This document shows positions 36,156-44,541 of a stretch of DNA of 64,000 bases, one piece after another. Every line of letters begins with the position of its first letter. The first letter of the stretch is position 1. Origin of the DNA: Leptospira sp. 96542 (GTDB lineage Bacteria > Spirochaetota > Leptospiria > Leptospirales > Leptospiraceae); the NCBI GenBank assembly GCA_029310945.1, contig JARJFC010000003.1, positions 1 to 64,000 of the forward strand, in the 5' to 3' direction. Below the pieces are notes generated by a model. The model was not told where the DNA came from, ran no database searches, and saw nothing but the letters and a program-made list of their open reading frames with translations. Made by a program: the position numbers and the translations under genes.

Positions 36156-36758
36156 TAAGTTTCCAATTTCACTAAGTTTCCAATTCCACTAAGTTTCCAA
36201 TTCCACTGAGTTTCCAATTCCACTAAGTTTCCAATTCCACTAAGTTTCCAATTTCACTGAGTTTCCAATTTCACTGAGTTTCCAATTTCGCTAACTTTCC
36301 AATTCCACTAAGTTTCTAATTTCACTAAGTTTCTAATTCCACTAAGTTTCTAATTCCACTAAGTTTCCAATTTCACTAAGTTTCCAATTCCACTAAGTTT
36401 CCAATTCCACTGAGTTTCCAATTCCACTAAGTTTCCAATTTCTTTCACTAAGTTTCTAATTTCACTAAGTTTCTAATTTCACTAAGTTTCTAATTTCACT
36501 AAGTTTCTAATTTCACTAAGTTTCTAATTTCACTAAGTTTCTAATTTCACTAAGTTTCTAATTTCACTAAGTTTCTAATTTCACTAAGTTTCCAATTTCA
36601 CTAAGTTTCCAATTTCACTAAGTTTCCAATTTCACTAAGTTTCCAATTTCACTAAGTTTCTAATTTCACCAAGTTTCTAATTTCACCAAGTTTCTAATTT
36701 CACCAAGTTTCTAATTTCACCAAGTTTCTAATTCCACTAAGTTTCTAATTCCACTAAG
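36156..36758. repeat. Tandem array, 35 copies of a 17-bp unit
   Basis: Consensus TAAGTTTCYAATTYCAC, repeated head to tail 35 times and ended by a partial TAAG. Copies differ almost only by C/T or A/G changes at three or four fixed sites, and similar variants lie next to each other in blocks. Unit 17 (36428-36448) carries four extra bases. Because 17 is not a multiple of three and each unit contains TAA (and TAG on the other strand), no frame can be open through it. It begins 13 bases after the tetR stop and ends about 180 bases before the SpoIIE-type gene. Confidence 0.95.
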
Positions 36759-36940
36759 AACGCTGTTCACTTTAGGTCAAAATCTGGACAACGCAAATTA
36801 GTCAAAAAATTTCCTAAAACTCGACGTGTGTTTGGTTTCTTCCTTGACAGGGATTCCTGGTCATATCTGAATTTTTAGGCAATGGTTGGGCTGGGTTAAT
36901 CTCGTTCTACGCACTTACCATTGGAAGGGGAATTCTCGTC

Positions 36941-38797
36941 ATGTTTGGAAAGATTCGGTTATTTTGGATTCGTTTGCGGAGTGATCTCTCTCGTTTTGTT
37001 TCATTCATACTTGGACCAACAGAGACATTTGTTATGCGCCATAGGATCTTAAATGGAACTCTTTTTGCGGGCATTTTTGCTATGGGGGTGGGGTTAGGTT
37101 CTGAATTTTTCCGAGAGGGTTTTGAAACTGGAGGACTCATTGCGCTTTGGGTGGCCTTCATATTTGCGTTTTTATTTTATTACCTAGCGCGTTTCCTTGC
37201 TTTGTTTAAAATTCTAGTTTTGCCTACTTTTGTTATAAGTACTATGACAGCACTTCTACAAATTAAATATAGTGGAGGGATCATTAGCGCCAATATTATG
37301 TTATTTTCACCAATACTAATCCTTAATATGCTGATATTGGGTAAAAAATTTGATTGGTTAGCAATTGTGATGTTTGTTCTTATCATTTTTGGAATTGATA
37401 TATCGCAAAATCATTATCCAGGTTTTTTCTCTGATTATTCTTCTGAGTTAGCGAGGAAAGAAGATTTTTTAATCACAGCAGTTTCCGTTCTTCTCTTAAC
37501 GGGACTTATGTTGAGGACATTGAATCGTTCTTATGAGGATGCAATCAGTGAAGTAAATCGATTAAAAGACAAACAAGATGGAGATTATTATCTAACATCT
37601 TTACTCATTAGACCTTTGGCGGGCATTCGGGTGAATTCAAAAAATTTGGAAGTGAAGTCATACGTAAAACAGAAAAAAACATTTCTAATTAAAGGTAAAA
37701 TGTTCGAGTTAGGTGGGGACATTTGTGTCGCAGATCAAATTTTACTTCGTGGTCGAAATTATTCCGTTTTTGCAAACGGGGACGCTATGGGTAAATCGAT
37801 GCAGGGAGCTGGCGGTGTGTTGGTATTTGGGACTGCTTTTCGTGCATTAATTGAACGTACACATCGGGAAGGGATTCTTTCTGGCTATTATCCCGAACGT
37901 TGGTTACGCGTTGCACTGAATGATTTGAATAAGGTATTTGAAGGTTTTGATGGTTCTATGTCTATGTCTCTCATTCTTGGCCTTGTCGATGAAGAAAATG
38001 GGTTCATGTATTATATCAATGCAGAACATCCTTTTCCCGTTCGGTTGCGAGGAGGTGAGGCGGGATTTCTCTCGGAAGAAGCCACAAATTTTAAACTGGG
38101 GATGCTGAGAGAAAAAGCGAGGATTGAAACCGCTTGGATTCGCCCAGGAGATACGATCATCATAGGTTCAGATGGACGTGATGATTGGAAATACAGTTTA
38201 AATCATCTACAATCAAAACAAATGAATGAAGACCATCGTGTTATTTTAGACATTGTTAAAACTTCAAAGGGAGACTTGCAAGTGTTAAGTGAAAAATTGT
38301 CGTCTATGGGAGAGTTAACGGACGATTTATCATTTTTGAGTTTGAAGTTTATCTCCGAGAGAAATGTCGATACGTATAGAAATGAATCTGTGTTAGCCCA
38401 GTCACTCCAGCTTTTAAAGAAGAACCAGGCCGAAGAGGCCTTGGTTCTCCTAAATGAGGTCGAAAATCAAAACTCTTTAGACCCTGCATTATGGAAACTT
38501 TTGTTTAAAGCGCAAAAAATTTTGAAAAATCATAAGGGCGCAGGGCAAGCCGCAGAAGTGTTTTCAAATCTACACCCTTCGGGATTACAGGTGATATTTG
38601 AAGGATCCATTGAGTATGCAAAGGCAGGGATGATAGAAGAGGCGATTGATATGGCTGAGCGTATTTACAGTAGGAAACCAAAAGTGATGCCTGTGATAAA
38701 ACTTTTGGTTCAGTTGTATCAAAAATCCAAACGTTACCAGCGTGCTCTCGAATACCAGTCGGAACTAGATAAATTAGTTTCGGTGGGAGTTGGCTAG
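36941..38797 (+). CDS. Membrane-bound SpoIIE/PP2C-type serine phosphatase with C-terminal TPR-like tail
   Basis: The 618-residue protein has about six membrane segments (residues 35-205) and a short linker helix. A SpoIIE-type phosphatase domain follows (about 230-470), with GGDICVADQ, the metal-binding FANGDAMGKSMQGAGG and TIIIGSDGRDDW and GELTDDLSFL. The tail (about 490-618) is TPR-like. Such phosphatases remove phosphate from anti-sigma-factor antagonists. No partner STAS or anti-sigma gene is adjacent. ATG at 36941 is preceded by GGAAGGGG at a normal distance. Confidence 0.88.
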   Translation: MFGKIRLFWIRLRSDLSRFVSFILGPTETFVMRHRILNGTLFAGIFAMGVGLGSEFFREGFETGGLIALWVAFIFAFLFYYLARFLALFKILVLPTFVISTMTALLQIKYSGGIISANIMLFSPILILNMLILGKKFDWLAIVMFVLIIFGIDISQNHYPGFFSDYSSELARKEDFLITAVSVLLLTGLMLRTLNRSYEDAISEVNRLKDKQDGDYYLTSLLIRPLAGIRVNSKNLEVKSYVKQKKTFLIKGKMFELGGDICVADQILLRGRNYSVFANGDAMGKSMQGAGGVLVFGTAFRALIERTHREGILSGYYPERWLRVALNDLNKVFEGFDGSMSMSLILGLVDEENGFMYYINAEHPFPVRLRGGEAGFLSEEATNFKLGMLREKARIETAWIRPGDTIIIGSDGRDDWKYSLNHLQSKQMNEDHRVILDIVKTSKGDLQVLSEKLSSMGELTDDLSFLSLKFISERNVDTYRNESVLAQSLQLLKKNQAEEALVLLNEVENQNSLDPALWKLLFKAQKILKNHKGAGQAAEVFSNLHPSGLQVIFEGSIEYAKAGMIEEAIDMAERIYSRKPKVMPVIKLLVQLYQKSKRYQRALEYQSELDKLVSVGVG

Positions 38798-38953
38798 AAA
38801 GTTACATAGATTGGCTCCAGAAATCATTGTTACCGTGGAGATTGAATTCCATGATTGAATCGTGATTATTGATTTAGGACAAATTAGAAATTTAGAATCT
38901 GAATATCCGAATATTTGGATAGATGAATAGATGAATTATTCGGTATAATATGT

Positions 38954-39388
38954 TTACAAATTGAATTTTATAAACGGTTTGTAGCTCATGTCTTCCTTCA
39001 GTATGTGCTGGGTTAACCATTTACGCAGGAACTGGATAAGGTTTGCAAAAAAAACTTCCAAGTCTTTGTTGTTTGATAGTAAATTTGATTGGTTTAGTTT
39101 TTCTTTGAGTTCGAGGATTTTATCTGTAAATTGATCGTGTTGTTTTTTGTGAGTTTCTAGTTCTGGGTATTGGTTTAATTCCATCACTCTCTCTTCGATC
39201 AAAAAATGACTGAGAGTGTAGTCTTCCAACTCTGATATTGTGTCGATCAAAAGTTTAGACTTTTCTGATAAATGATTTTTGTTTTCTTCATAGACTGTTT
39301 CGATTTGGTGGATGAGTCTAAATAATTTTTTGTGTTGCGAATCAATTTCAGATATATTTGTTTCATATTTCGAATCCCATTCTATCAT
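38954..39388 (-). CDS. Bacteriohemerythrin
   Basis: A 144-residue four-helix protein with the complete di-iron ligand set: His19, His61, Glu65, His80, His84, His128 and Asp133. Patterns are IDSQHKKLF, HFLIEERVM, HKKQHDQF and HILKEDMSY. It binds oxygen reversibly in the cytosol and may act in oxygen delivery, storage or sensing. It stands alone with about 150 bases free on its 3' side and 530 on its 5' side. Confidence 0.93.
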   Translation of the reverse strand: MIEWDSKYETNISEIDSQHKKLFRLIHQIETVYEENKNHLSEKSKLLIDTISELEDYTLSHFLIEERVMELNQYPELETHKKQHDQFTDKILELKEKLNQSNLLSNNKDLEVFFANLIQFLRKWLTQHILKEDMSYKPFIKFNL

Positions 39389-39569
39389 CGTGTGCCTCTA
39401 TAATTCAATCTTTTTGAATGTTATGTAAGGACAAGAGAATATTCTCATTTTTGATTTATCTTCGCATGCTCAGAAATTAGAATTGGAATTAGAACTATTG
39501 TAAAAGTATGGAATTTTGTATTCGTATAAGCATTGAAAATTTACAATATTATCACTCTATCTATCTAAA

Positions 39570-39776
39570 ATGAGGATTCGTATTGTTTTATTCGTATATC
39601 ATTTGATAGGTGTTCGTTTGGGGAGTTTTTATGATGCCGCATGGTATTTGTTATTTATTTTGAACATCTCATTCAATTTTTTATTTTGCTGTATTTATAG
39701 TTTGAAGACAGTTTTAAAAATTGAAATTATTATTAATTTCATTGCGCAAGCGATTGCAGCGGAAATCCTTTCCTGA
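39570..39776 (+). CDS. Doubtful small hydrophobic ORF
   Basis: A 68-codon frame with ATG start encodes a mostly hydrophobic peptide with perhaps two membrane segments (about 12-35 and 37-60). There is no clear ribosome site and no family is recognised. The AT-rich DNA here favours chance hydrophobic frames. It is the only candidate in the 39389-39917 gap, in which I otherwise see no gene, repeat or clear promoter. Confidence 0.2.
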   Translation: MRIRIVLFVYHLIGVRLGSFYDAAWYLLFILNISFNFLFCCIYSLKTVLKIEIIINFIAQAIAAEILS

Positions 39777-39917
39777 TTCTGAAATTTTTTCATCACCGAA
39801 TATATGGGAAAGATTGCAGCGTAAAGCGCGGTCGGTCTTATTTGAATTTTTGGTCAAATAACAATTCCGAGGCGCCCAACTGGAAAAATTAAGTTTTAGT
39901 TTTGAAAGATAAACTAT

Positions 39918-40277
39918 TTATTCTTTTAAAAAAAATCCAGATCCCAAAGCCTCTCCCAAATGATCCAAACCTTTTTTCTGACCTTCATACCTTGGAACAA
40001 AATGCAGATGTAAATGTGGGACTTGTTCTGCGATGGCAACCATATAGAGTTTGGATAAACCCTTTGAAGATAGAATTTGGGCGGCTGCAAACTGCGCTCT
40101 CCCCAGGTTTTCCCAAGCGCTTAAATTTAAATCCAGCCAAGTTTCAAGATGAACTTTCGATTCCAAATAAAGGTAGCCTGATAAATTTTTGTCGGCTTCA
40201 CGTACGATCCAATTCTCATTTTCGAAAATTGGATTTTTTAGATTTTTATGGGTTTGGCATATGGGACAGTTCATCAT
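39918..40277 (-). CDS. HIT-family protein
   Basis: The 119-residue protein has CPIC at residues 4-7, a KVHLETW stretch and the His triad His88, His90 and His92 in PHLHLHFVPR. It is more distant from HinT than the protein at 24807-25151 and lacks the GGRxxxWPPG ending. Members of this group are poorly characterised nucleotide hydrolases or transferases. The divergent gene at 40307 starts 29 bases away. Confidence 0.85.
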   Translation of the reverse strand: MMNCPICQTHKNLKNPIFENENWIVREADKNLSGYLYLESKVHLETWLDLNLSAWENLGRAQFAAAQILSSKGLSKLYMVAIAEQVPHLHLHFVPRYEGQKKGLDHLGEALGSGFFLKE

Positions 40278-40306
40278 TGGATTCCAAGATTCCGATAAAA
40301 ATAGAG

Positions 40307-41134
40307 ATGAGAACTTATTTTTTATACTTTGTATATTTTCTCACTCCCTTTGTCCTCCAAGCCTCCACCGAAAAAGAATTTTTGACAGAAGCACTGGACA
40401 CGGTTGCTGAATTTATGTTCTCAAGTCCTTCGGCAAAAGAAGAGAAGGAAATTCGAAAACGAATCCGCGAAAAAAACCAGTCGGAAATCAGAATGATGCG
40501 GATCCAACTGAAAAATCTGATCCAAACCCATTCTATCCAGAATTTGGATTTTGAAACACAGACGAAAAAAGCAGAGGAATTTGAAAGTCAACTTGCCGGT
40601 TTTCCCAATTTGGGAGGAATTCTTTGGAAGGAGAAGGGCGATACGATTTTCCAATATGGTGACTGGTCTGATTTTTATGAAGATGGATTCAGTCGGGAGA
40701 AAATTCGACTTGAAGGACAAATCCCTTCCTTCCGAGACCAAACCAAAGAGATTTATTTTTTTATCCGAAATGAAACAGGTTACGCCCCATCTGAATTTTC
40801 TTTCCTAGGTTGGGAAAGTCGCTTTTATACGTTTGGTGACGATGGATCTCTCCGTTACACCAACGATTTTTCTCTCGACCCTTCCATCCGATTGGCTGAT
40901 TTCCGAAAGGCCTTTGATAGCATCCGCAAGAAAATCCCTGGCTCAAAAATTGCCGAATCAGGAGACCTTCATACCTTCATCGTTCCCGGAAAAGCCAAAC
41001 CCATCCACTCTCTCTTCCTAATCCTGCGTTTGGTTCTCGTGGTCTGGACGATTTGGCTTTTGTATTCCATCGTCCAGACTTCCTTTCTGTCTAAAAAAAA
41101 TCAATTGCCTGAGAACCTTGCCCCCATATCCTGA
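40307..41134 (+). CDS. Hypothetical membrane protein with N- and C-terminal hydrophobic ends
   Basis: From the ATG at 40307 the 275-residue protein has an N-terminal signal or anchor (about residues 3-18), a charged helical part (20-85) and a folded middle part with several Trp, Tyr and Phe (90-215). A C-terminal membrane segment (about 233-255) and a short tail follow. A frame open from 39902 would be antisense to the HIT gene and is rejected. No family is recognised. The tRNA-Arg gene begins 11 bases downstream. Confidence 0.65.
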   Translation: MRTYFLYFVYFLTPFVLQASTEKEFLTEALDTVAEFMFSSPSAKEEKEIRKRIREKNQSEIRMMRIQLKNLIQTHSIQNLDFETQTKKAEEFESQLAGFPNLGGILWKEKGDTIFQYGDWSDFYEDGFSREKIRLEGQIPSFRDQTKEIYFFIRNETGYAPSEFSFLGWESRFYTFGDDGSLRYTNDFSLDPSIRLADFRKAFDSIRKKIPGSKIAESGDLHTFIVPGKAKPIHSLFLILRLVLVVWTIWLLYSIVQTSFLSKKNQLPENLAPIS

Positions 41135-41145
41135 CCTTACCCATC

Positions 41146-41217
41146 GCCCTGGTAGTTCAACGGATAGAACATCGGTCTTCGGAACCGACAGTGGGGGTTC
41201 GATTCCCTCCTAGGGCA
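41146..41217 (+). tRNA. tRNA-Arg, anticodon TCG
   Basis: The 72-base sequence folds as a full cloverleaf. The 7-bp acceptor GCCCTGG pairs with CTAGGGC (one G-T pair). The D arm is GTTC/GAAC, the anticodon stem TCGGT/ACCGA has loop CTTCGGA (anticodon TCG, reads CGA), the variable loop is short, and the T arm has loop TTCGATT. The discriminator is A and CCA is not encoded. Its 3' 17 bases recur 268 bases downstream. Confidence 0.95.
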
Positions 41218-41401
41218 AAAGCCTCGTTTAACAAATAAGAGTTTAAAGAAACAATCGATCGAATCGAACAGTTTTGTGAGCTTAAATCATTACGACCCCG
41301 TGTAGCACTGGAGCCAACAGCGGGAAGTGCGGAAGCGTGGTCTAGCCTAACGGGCTAGAGGGTGGAGGGAGTAATTATTTAAGAAAGCCGACCTGGAAGG
41401 G
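41201..41401 (+). repeat. Direct repeat copy 1, starting inside the tRNA-Arg 3' end
   Basis: 201 bases that recur at 41469-41669 with six differences (about 97% identity). The first 17 bases are the 3' end of tRNA-Arg. Farther on there is a perfect 7-bp hairpin, TCTAGCC/GGCTAGA at 41341-41359, in a G-rich stretch. The full period is 268 bases: the part between the copies (41402-41468) holds a second hairpin, TTGGAC/GTCCAA at 41436-41452. No frame of useful length is open. The content looks like structured RNA, but no known RNA family is recognised. Confidence 0.9.
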
Positions 41402-41468
41402 AGGCGACGAGCAAAGCCGTGCTGGGGAGCGTAGCTTGGACAGGAAGTCCAAGGAAGCGTTCGAGGTC

Positions 41469-41669
41469 GATTCCCTCCTAGGGCAAAAGCCTTGTTTAAC
41501 AAATAAGAGTTTAAAAAAACAATAGATCGAATCGAACAGTTTTGTGAGCTTAAATCATTACGACCCCGTGTAGCCCTTGAGCCAACAGCGGGAAGTGCGG
41601 AAGCGTGGTCTAGCCTAACGGGCTAGAGGGTGGAAGGAGTAATTATTTAAGAAAGCCGACCTGGAAGGG
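41469..41669 (+). repeat. Direct repeat copy 2, truncated at an IS3 scar
   Basis: Second copy of the unit, again starting with the last 17 bases of the tRNA (GATTCCCTCCTAGGGCA). The hairpin TCTAGCC/GGCTAGA is kept at 41609-41627. Similarity stops at 41669, exactly where transposase-derived sequence on the minus strand begins. I infer that the second 268-bp unit was cut by that insertion or by a later deletion. Confidence 0.9.
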
Positions 41670-41785
41670 TTTTAATCCCATCTTCTCGCATAATTTTTGC
41701 CACAGTGGGTAAAAACTGACTTTGATTCCCCTTGCACTTAGTTCTTTTTGAACTACTCGGACTACCTTAAGAAAGCAGATTTCCC
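41670..41785 (-). pseudogene. Fragment of an IS3-family transposase (OrfB HTH_21 part)
   Basis: The minus strand reads KVVRVVQKELSARGIKVS and then, after a frame change, PTVAKIMREDGIK, with the join near 41708. This matches the start of the IS3 OrfB region, where a short helical domain with the pattern GIKVSxPTVAKIMRE precedes the DDE core. Both ends and the whole catalytic core are missing. No terminal inverted repeats are visible. The 41786-42148 stretch that follows is AT-rich and holds nothing else that I can support. Confidence 0.65.
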
Positions 41786-42160
41786 TTGTGGAATCTTCTA
41801 ATTTCAATTAATATTTCTATGCTTTTTTGATTTCGAATTGACTTCGATTTTTTCAACTGGGGAACTTGCGGACAAAAAAAGAATTCAAATCAAAAACTAG
41901 ACTTGGAAAATAAAATTTGTAGATGAGAACCAGTTCCAAAATAAGCAAGTACAAATCCATTATTCCTATATTCGTTTTTAAAAATATTAGCAGATTCAAA
42001 CAAAATGTGCAGAAAGTATGGAAATTCGATTGAACAATTGACATATTTGTTCACTAACTTCCATAGAAATAAATAGTTTTTAAAGTCGTTTAATTTACTT
42101 GCGTAAACCTTCCTTTCTGAATGAAAATAGTTTATCTATTGTAATTTTTTGAGGTTGAAC

Positions 42161-43216
42161 GTGTTCCGTATCTTTTCAAAATTTTTAATTCGTCTAACAA
42201 TTCTATTCTGTATATTAATCATATTCACTTATTCTTGTAAAAATAAATCAGAAGACAATACGCTTTTACTCTTTGGAGCTTATTTCCTATTAAATCCAGC
42301 TCCCGTAAAAACATGTGAGACAAATCCTGAGCTATGTACTTTAAGTAGTTTTTCACTAACACAAGCTACCGAAGCAAATGTTTGGGCAGGAATAAATCAT
42401 GCAAACAATTTATTTGTGGCAGTTTCGCAAGATGGAACAAATCGAGTTATGACATCGTTAGATGGAAAAACTTGGACTGCTAGGTCAGCTTCAGAAGCTG
42501 GCCAATGGTTAAGCGTTGCTTATGGAAATAATATATTTGTAGCTCTTTCTAGCGGTGGAAGTGCGAATCGATTTATGAGCTCAACTGATGGCATCAATTG
42601 AACCTCGCGCTCTGGTCCAACCAGTACATTTGATTGGGTGACATTTGGAAATGGAATATTTGTCGCTACTGCGAGTACAGGCGATTGGGCAACATCAACT
42701 GATGGCATCAATTGGACTACTCGTGCCACTCCTGCAGCAATCTCCTGGCGTAGTGTTGCCTATGGAAACAATCTATTCGTGGCGGTTGCAGGAAGTGGAG
42801 CAAATCGAGTAGCTACTTCCACCGACGGAATCAATTGGACACAACGTACGGAGTCTGAGTCAAACGATTGGCGTTCTGTCACATACGGAAAGGGAAAGTT
42901 TGTTGCAGTCGCGAGGTCGGGGACAAACAGGGTAATGTCATCCACTGATGGTATCACTTGGACATCACATTCTGCTTCAGAACAAAACGAATGGTATGAA
43001 GTACATTATGCGAATGGAATGTTTATGGCAGCTTCTTTTACAGGTAACAATCGCATCATGACTTCAATTGATGGTAACAATTGGATTTCTCGCAATACAG
43101 CAGCCATTAACAATCAATGGAAAGGTGTGTCCTTCGGAAATGATACTTGGGTCGTTGTCTAGATTGATGGTACAGGAACGAACCGTGTACAATATGCTAC
43201 ATGGAAATTAGATTAA
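42161..43216 (+). pseudogene. Beta-propeller-like repeat lipoprotein gene with two in-frame stop codons
   Basis: A GTG at 42161 has GAGG six bases upstream and opens a signal ending IIFTYSC, a loose lipobox. The product has repeats of about 45 residues with the pattern WxxVxYGNxxFVAVxxxGxNRVxxSTDGxxWT, like YCF48/BNR-type propellers. In repeat 2 the Trp of DGINW is replaced by TGA (42599-42601). A TAG at 43160-43162 interrupts the last repeat, after which the same frame continues for 17 codons (IDGTGTNRVQYATWKLD) to TAA. There is no frameshift, so decay is recent. The first stop leaves a 147-residue product. Confidence 0.75.
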
Positions 43217-43234
43217 TGTGAACAGGTGAAGTTT

Positions 43235-43624
43235 CTAAGTAAAAATATACGCACGAATAGAAATAAAATTCATTATGATTATGGTACGAATTCCGTTGTT
43301 TCTCATGATTCTTGCAACACGGTTCTTTCTAAATACAACGCCTTGATTCTTTATGGATTGGTTGAATCTCTTCCGACAATCGAATATTTTATATTGACCT
43401 TGGGGAAGGGATACGTTTCCTCCACGAATAGTATCCGCTTTTCGAAACACATAAATACTTTGACATCCCTCCAATGTTATGACCTTCCTTCGAAAGTCTT
43501 TGTATGAAGAGGACGTTTTCAAATCTTCGTTCTCGGGAATTTCCAGATCCAATACTTTTTTCCATCTACCTAACAATCCATGAGTGATTCCCAATTCGTG
43601 ACTTAAGGTCATTACAAACCTCAC
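43235..43624 (-). pseudogene. Degenerate IS3-family insertion sequence remnant
   Basis: A 129-codon frame joins two transposase parts. The N-terminal half has SHELGITHGLLGRWKKVLD and ENEDLK, like the HTH part of IS3 OrfA. The C-terminal part has GVVFRKNRVARIMRNNGIRT, like the start of OrfB. The linking sequence (about 60 residues) does not resemble either, and the catalytic DDE region is absent. It therefore cannot transpose. Both this and the 41670-41785 scar contain the RIMRxxGI region, so they come from two different insertions. Confidence 0.65.
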
Positions 43625-43628
43625 CCAC

Positions 43629-44414
43629 TCACTCTTTCAGGTGATAAAAATTTTCTTCAGTTTTAAAACGGTAGCTAACCCCTGCTTGTGCATACCATAG
43701 AGTTAAATTCTTGGCATCCAAAGTCTTTTTAATTTCTTTCAAAAGCCCAAGAGTTTCTTCCTCTGGCAAGGGTAGTTCGGAATTAAAGTAGACCACATTG
43801 GGCGAAGGAACAATTTCGTGTAATTGTTTACAGGCGTCCTCTAAAATTTCTTTTTTTATTTTCTTTAGTCTGGACTCTTTCGTTTCCTTGAAAATTTCTT
43901 TGGAATTTTGCAATTCATCATAAGACTTATACTCTTTACCAAAATGTAAGAATTTAAATTCGACAGACACTAAATATGGATTTTCACTCAGTTTTCGAGT
44001 TAGTTTTCTACTATCTTCATCTTTGTTCACGCAAGTCAGATATGTATTCTTTTGGATCCAGTTTTCGTCGAGCATTACATAATCAATACTGCCTGGATGT
44101 CCATCGTCTTCATAAACCATTTGGAATGAATCCTCCTTTTTAAATTTACTAATCGTTGTGTATTCATTCATCACTATCGGAAAGTCATGGCCGTCTTTGG
44201 TTTTTGAGTGAGTCGGGAGTTGTTCAGTCAATAAAAGATCTTTGATGATCCTATCAAATTCGTTGTGTAAATGTTTTTCCTCTAAGAAAATTGTCGGTTG
44301 GTTCATAAATTTTTCGATTAAGGTGAGTATTGCAATCCCAGCAATTTCCTTTGCTCTTTCTAAATTCATCATTTGATTTTGATTCTGAAATGAATCTTTT
44401 ACGATTGTCCGCAC
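43629..44414 (-). CDS. Unknown protein with a possible PD-(D/E)XK nuclease-like core
   Basis: The 261-residue soluble protein starts with GTG at 44414; a later ATG at 44372 (MMNLERAKEI) is possible. I see an order Asp111 in GSIDYVML, then Glu152 and Lys154 in VSVEFKFLHF on a beta strand, which is the D...ExK order of PD-(D/E)XK enzymes, with a helix before (about 44-62). Charged helices follow (165-200). No family is recognised. It adjoins the IS3 remnant by 4 bases, which suggests an acquired gene. The nuclease reading is inference. Confidence 0.55.
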   Translation of the reverse strand: MRTIVKDSFQNQNQMMNLERAKEIAGIAILTLIEKFMNQPTIFLEEKHLHNEFDRIIKDLLLTEQLPTHSKTKDGHDFPIVMNEYTTISKFKKEDSFQMVYEDDGHPGSIDYVMLDENWIQKNTYLTCVNKDEDSRKLTRKLSENPYLVSVEFKFLHFGKEYKSYDELQNSKEIFKETKESRLKKIKKEILEDACKQLHEIVPSPNVVYFNSELPLPEEETLGLLKEIKKTLDAKNLTLWYAQAGVSYRFKTEENFYHLKE

Positions 44415-44541
44415 TTATTTTTCCGACAACAAGCTTAGGTGGTCAAAACCTGCTAATTTATTTCTTTAAAAAATACATTTTTGCACCAATTCTTAAAAAA
44501 TAGTCTTTGCAAAGTTTTTTGGTTCGGAATCAATCTCAGAT

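Noticed and set aside
36156..36758. 17-bp repeats as a CRISPR array
   Set aside because: The units are directly adjacent, without spacers of unique sequence, and no cas gene is present.
36840..36870. TTGACA as a promoter for the SpoIIE-type gene
   Set aside because: The -35 is good but no acceptable -10 lies at 16-18 bases, so I do not list it.
39902..40306. N-terminal extension of the hypothetical membrane protein at 40307
   Set aside because: It lies antisense to a convincing HIT gene, and the ATG at 40307 opens a signal-like sequence.
41218..41669. Additional tRNA genes or rRNA in the G-rich unit
   Set aside because: Only the 3' 17 bases of tRNA-Arg recur; no second acceptor, D arm or anticodon arm can be folded, and it does not resemble 16S, 23S or 5S rRNA.
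42599..42601. TGA read as selenocysteine or as Trp by a changed genetic code
   Set aside because: All other genes in the window use TGA as stop, and the conserved residue is Trp, not Cys. A point mutation is simpler.
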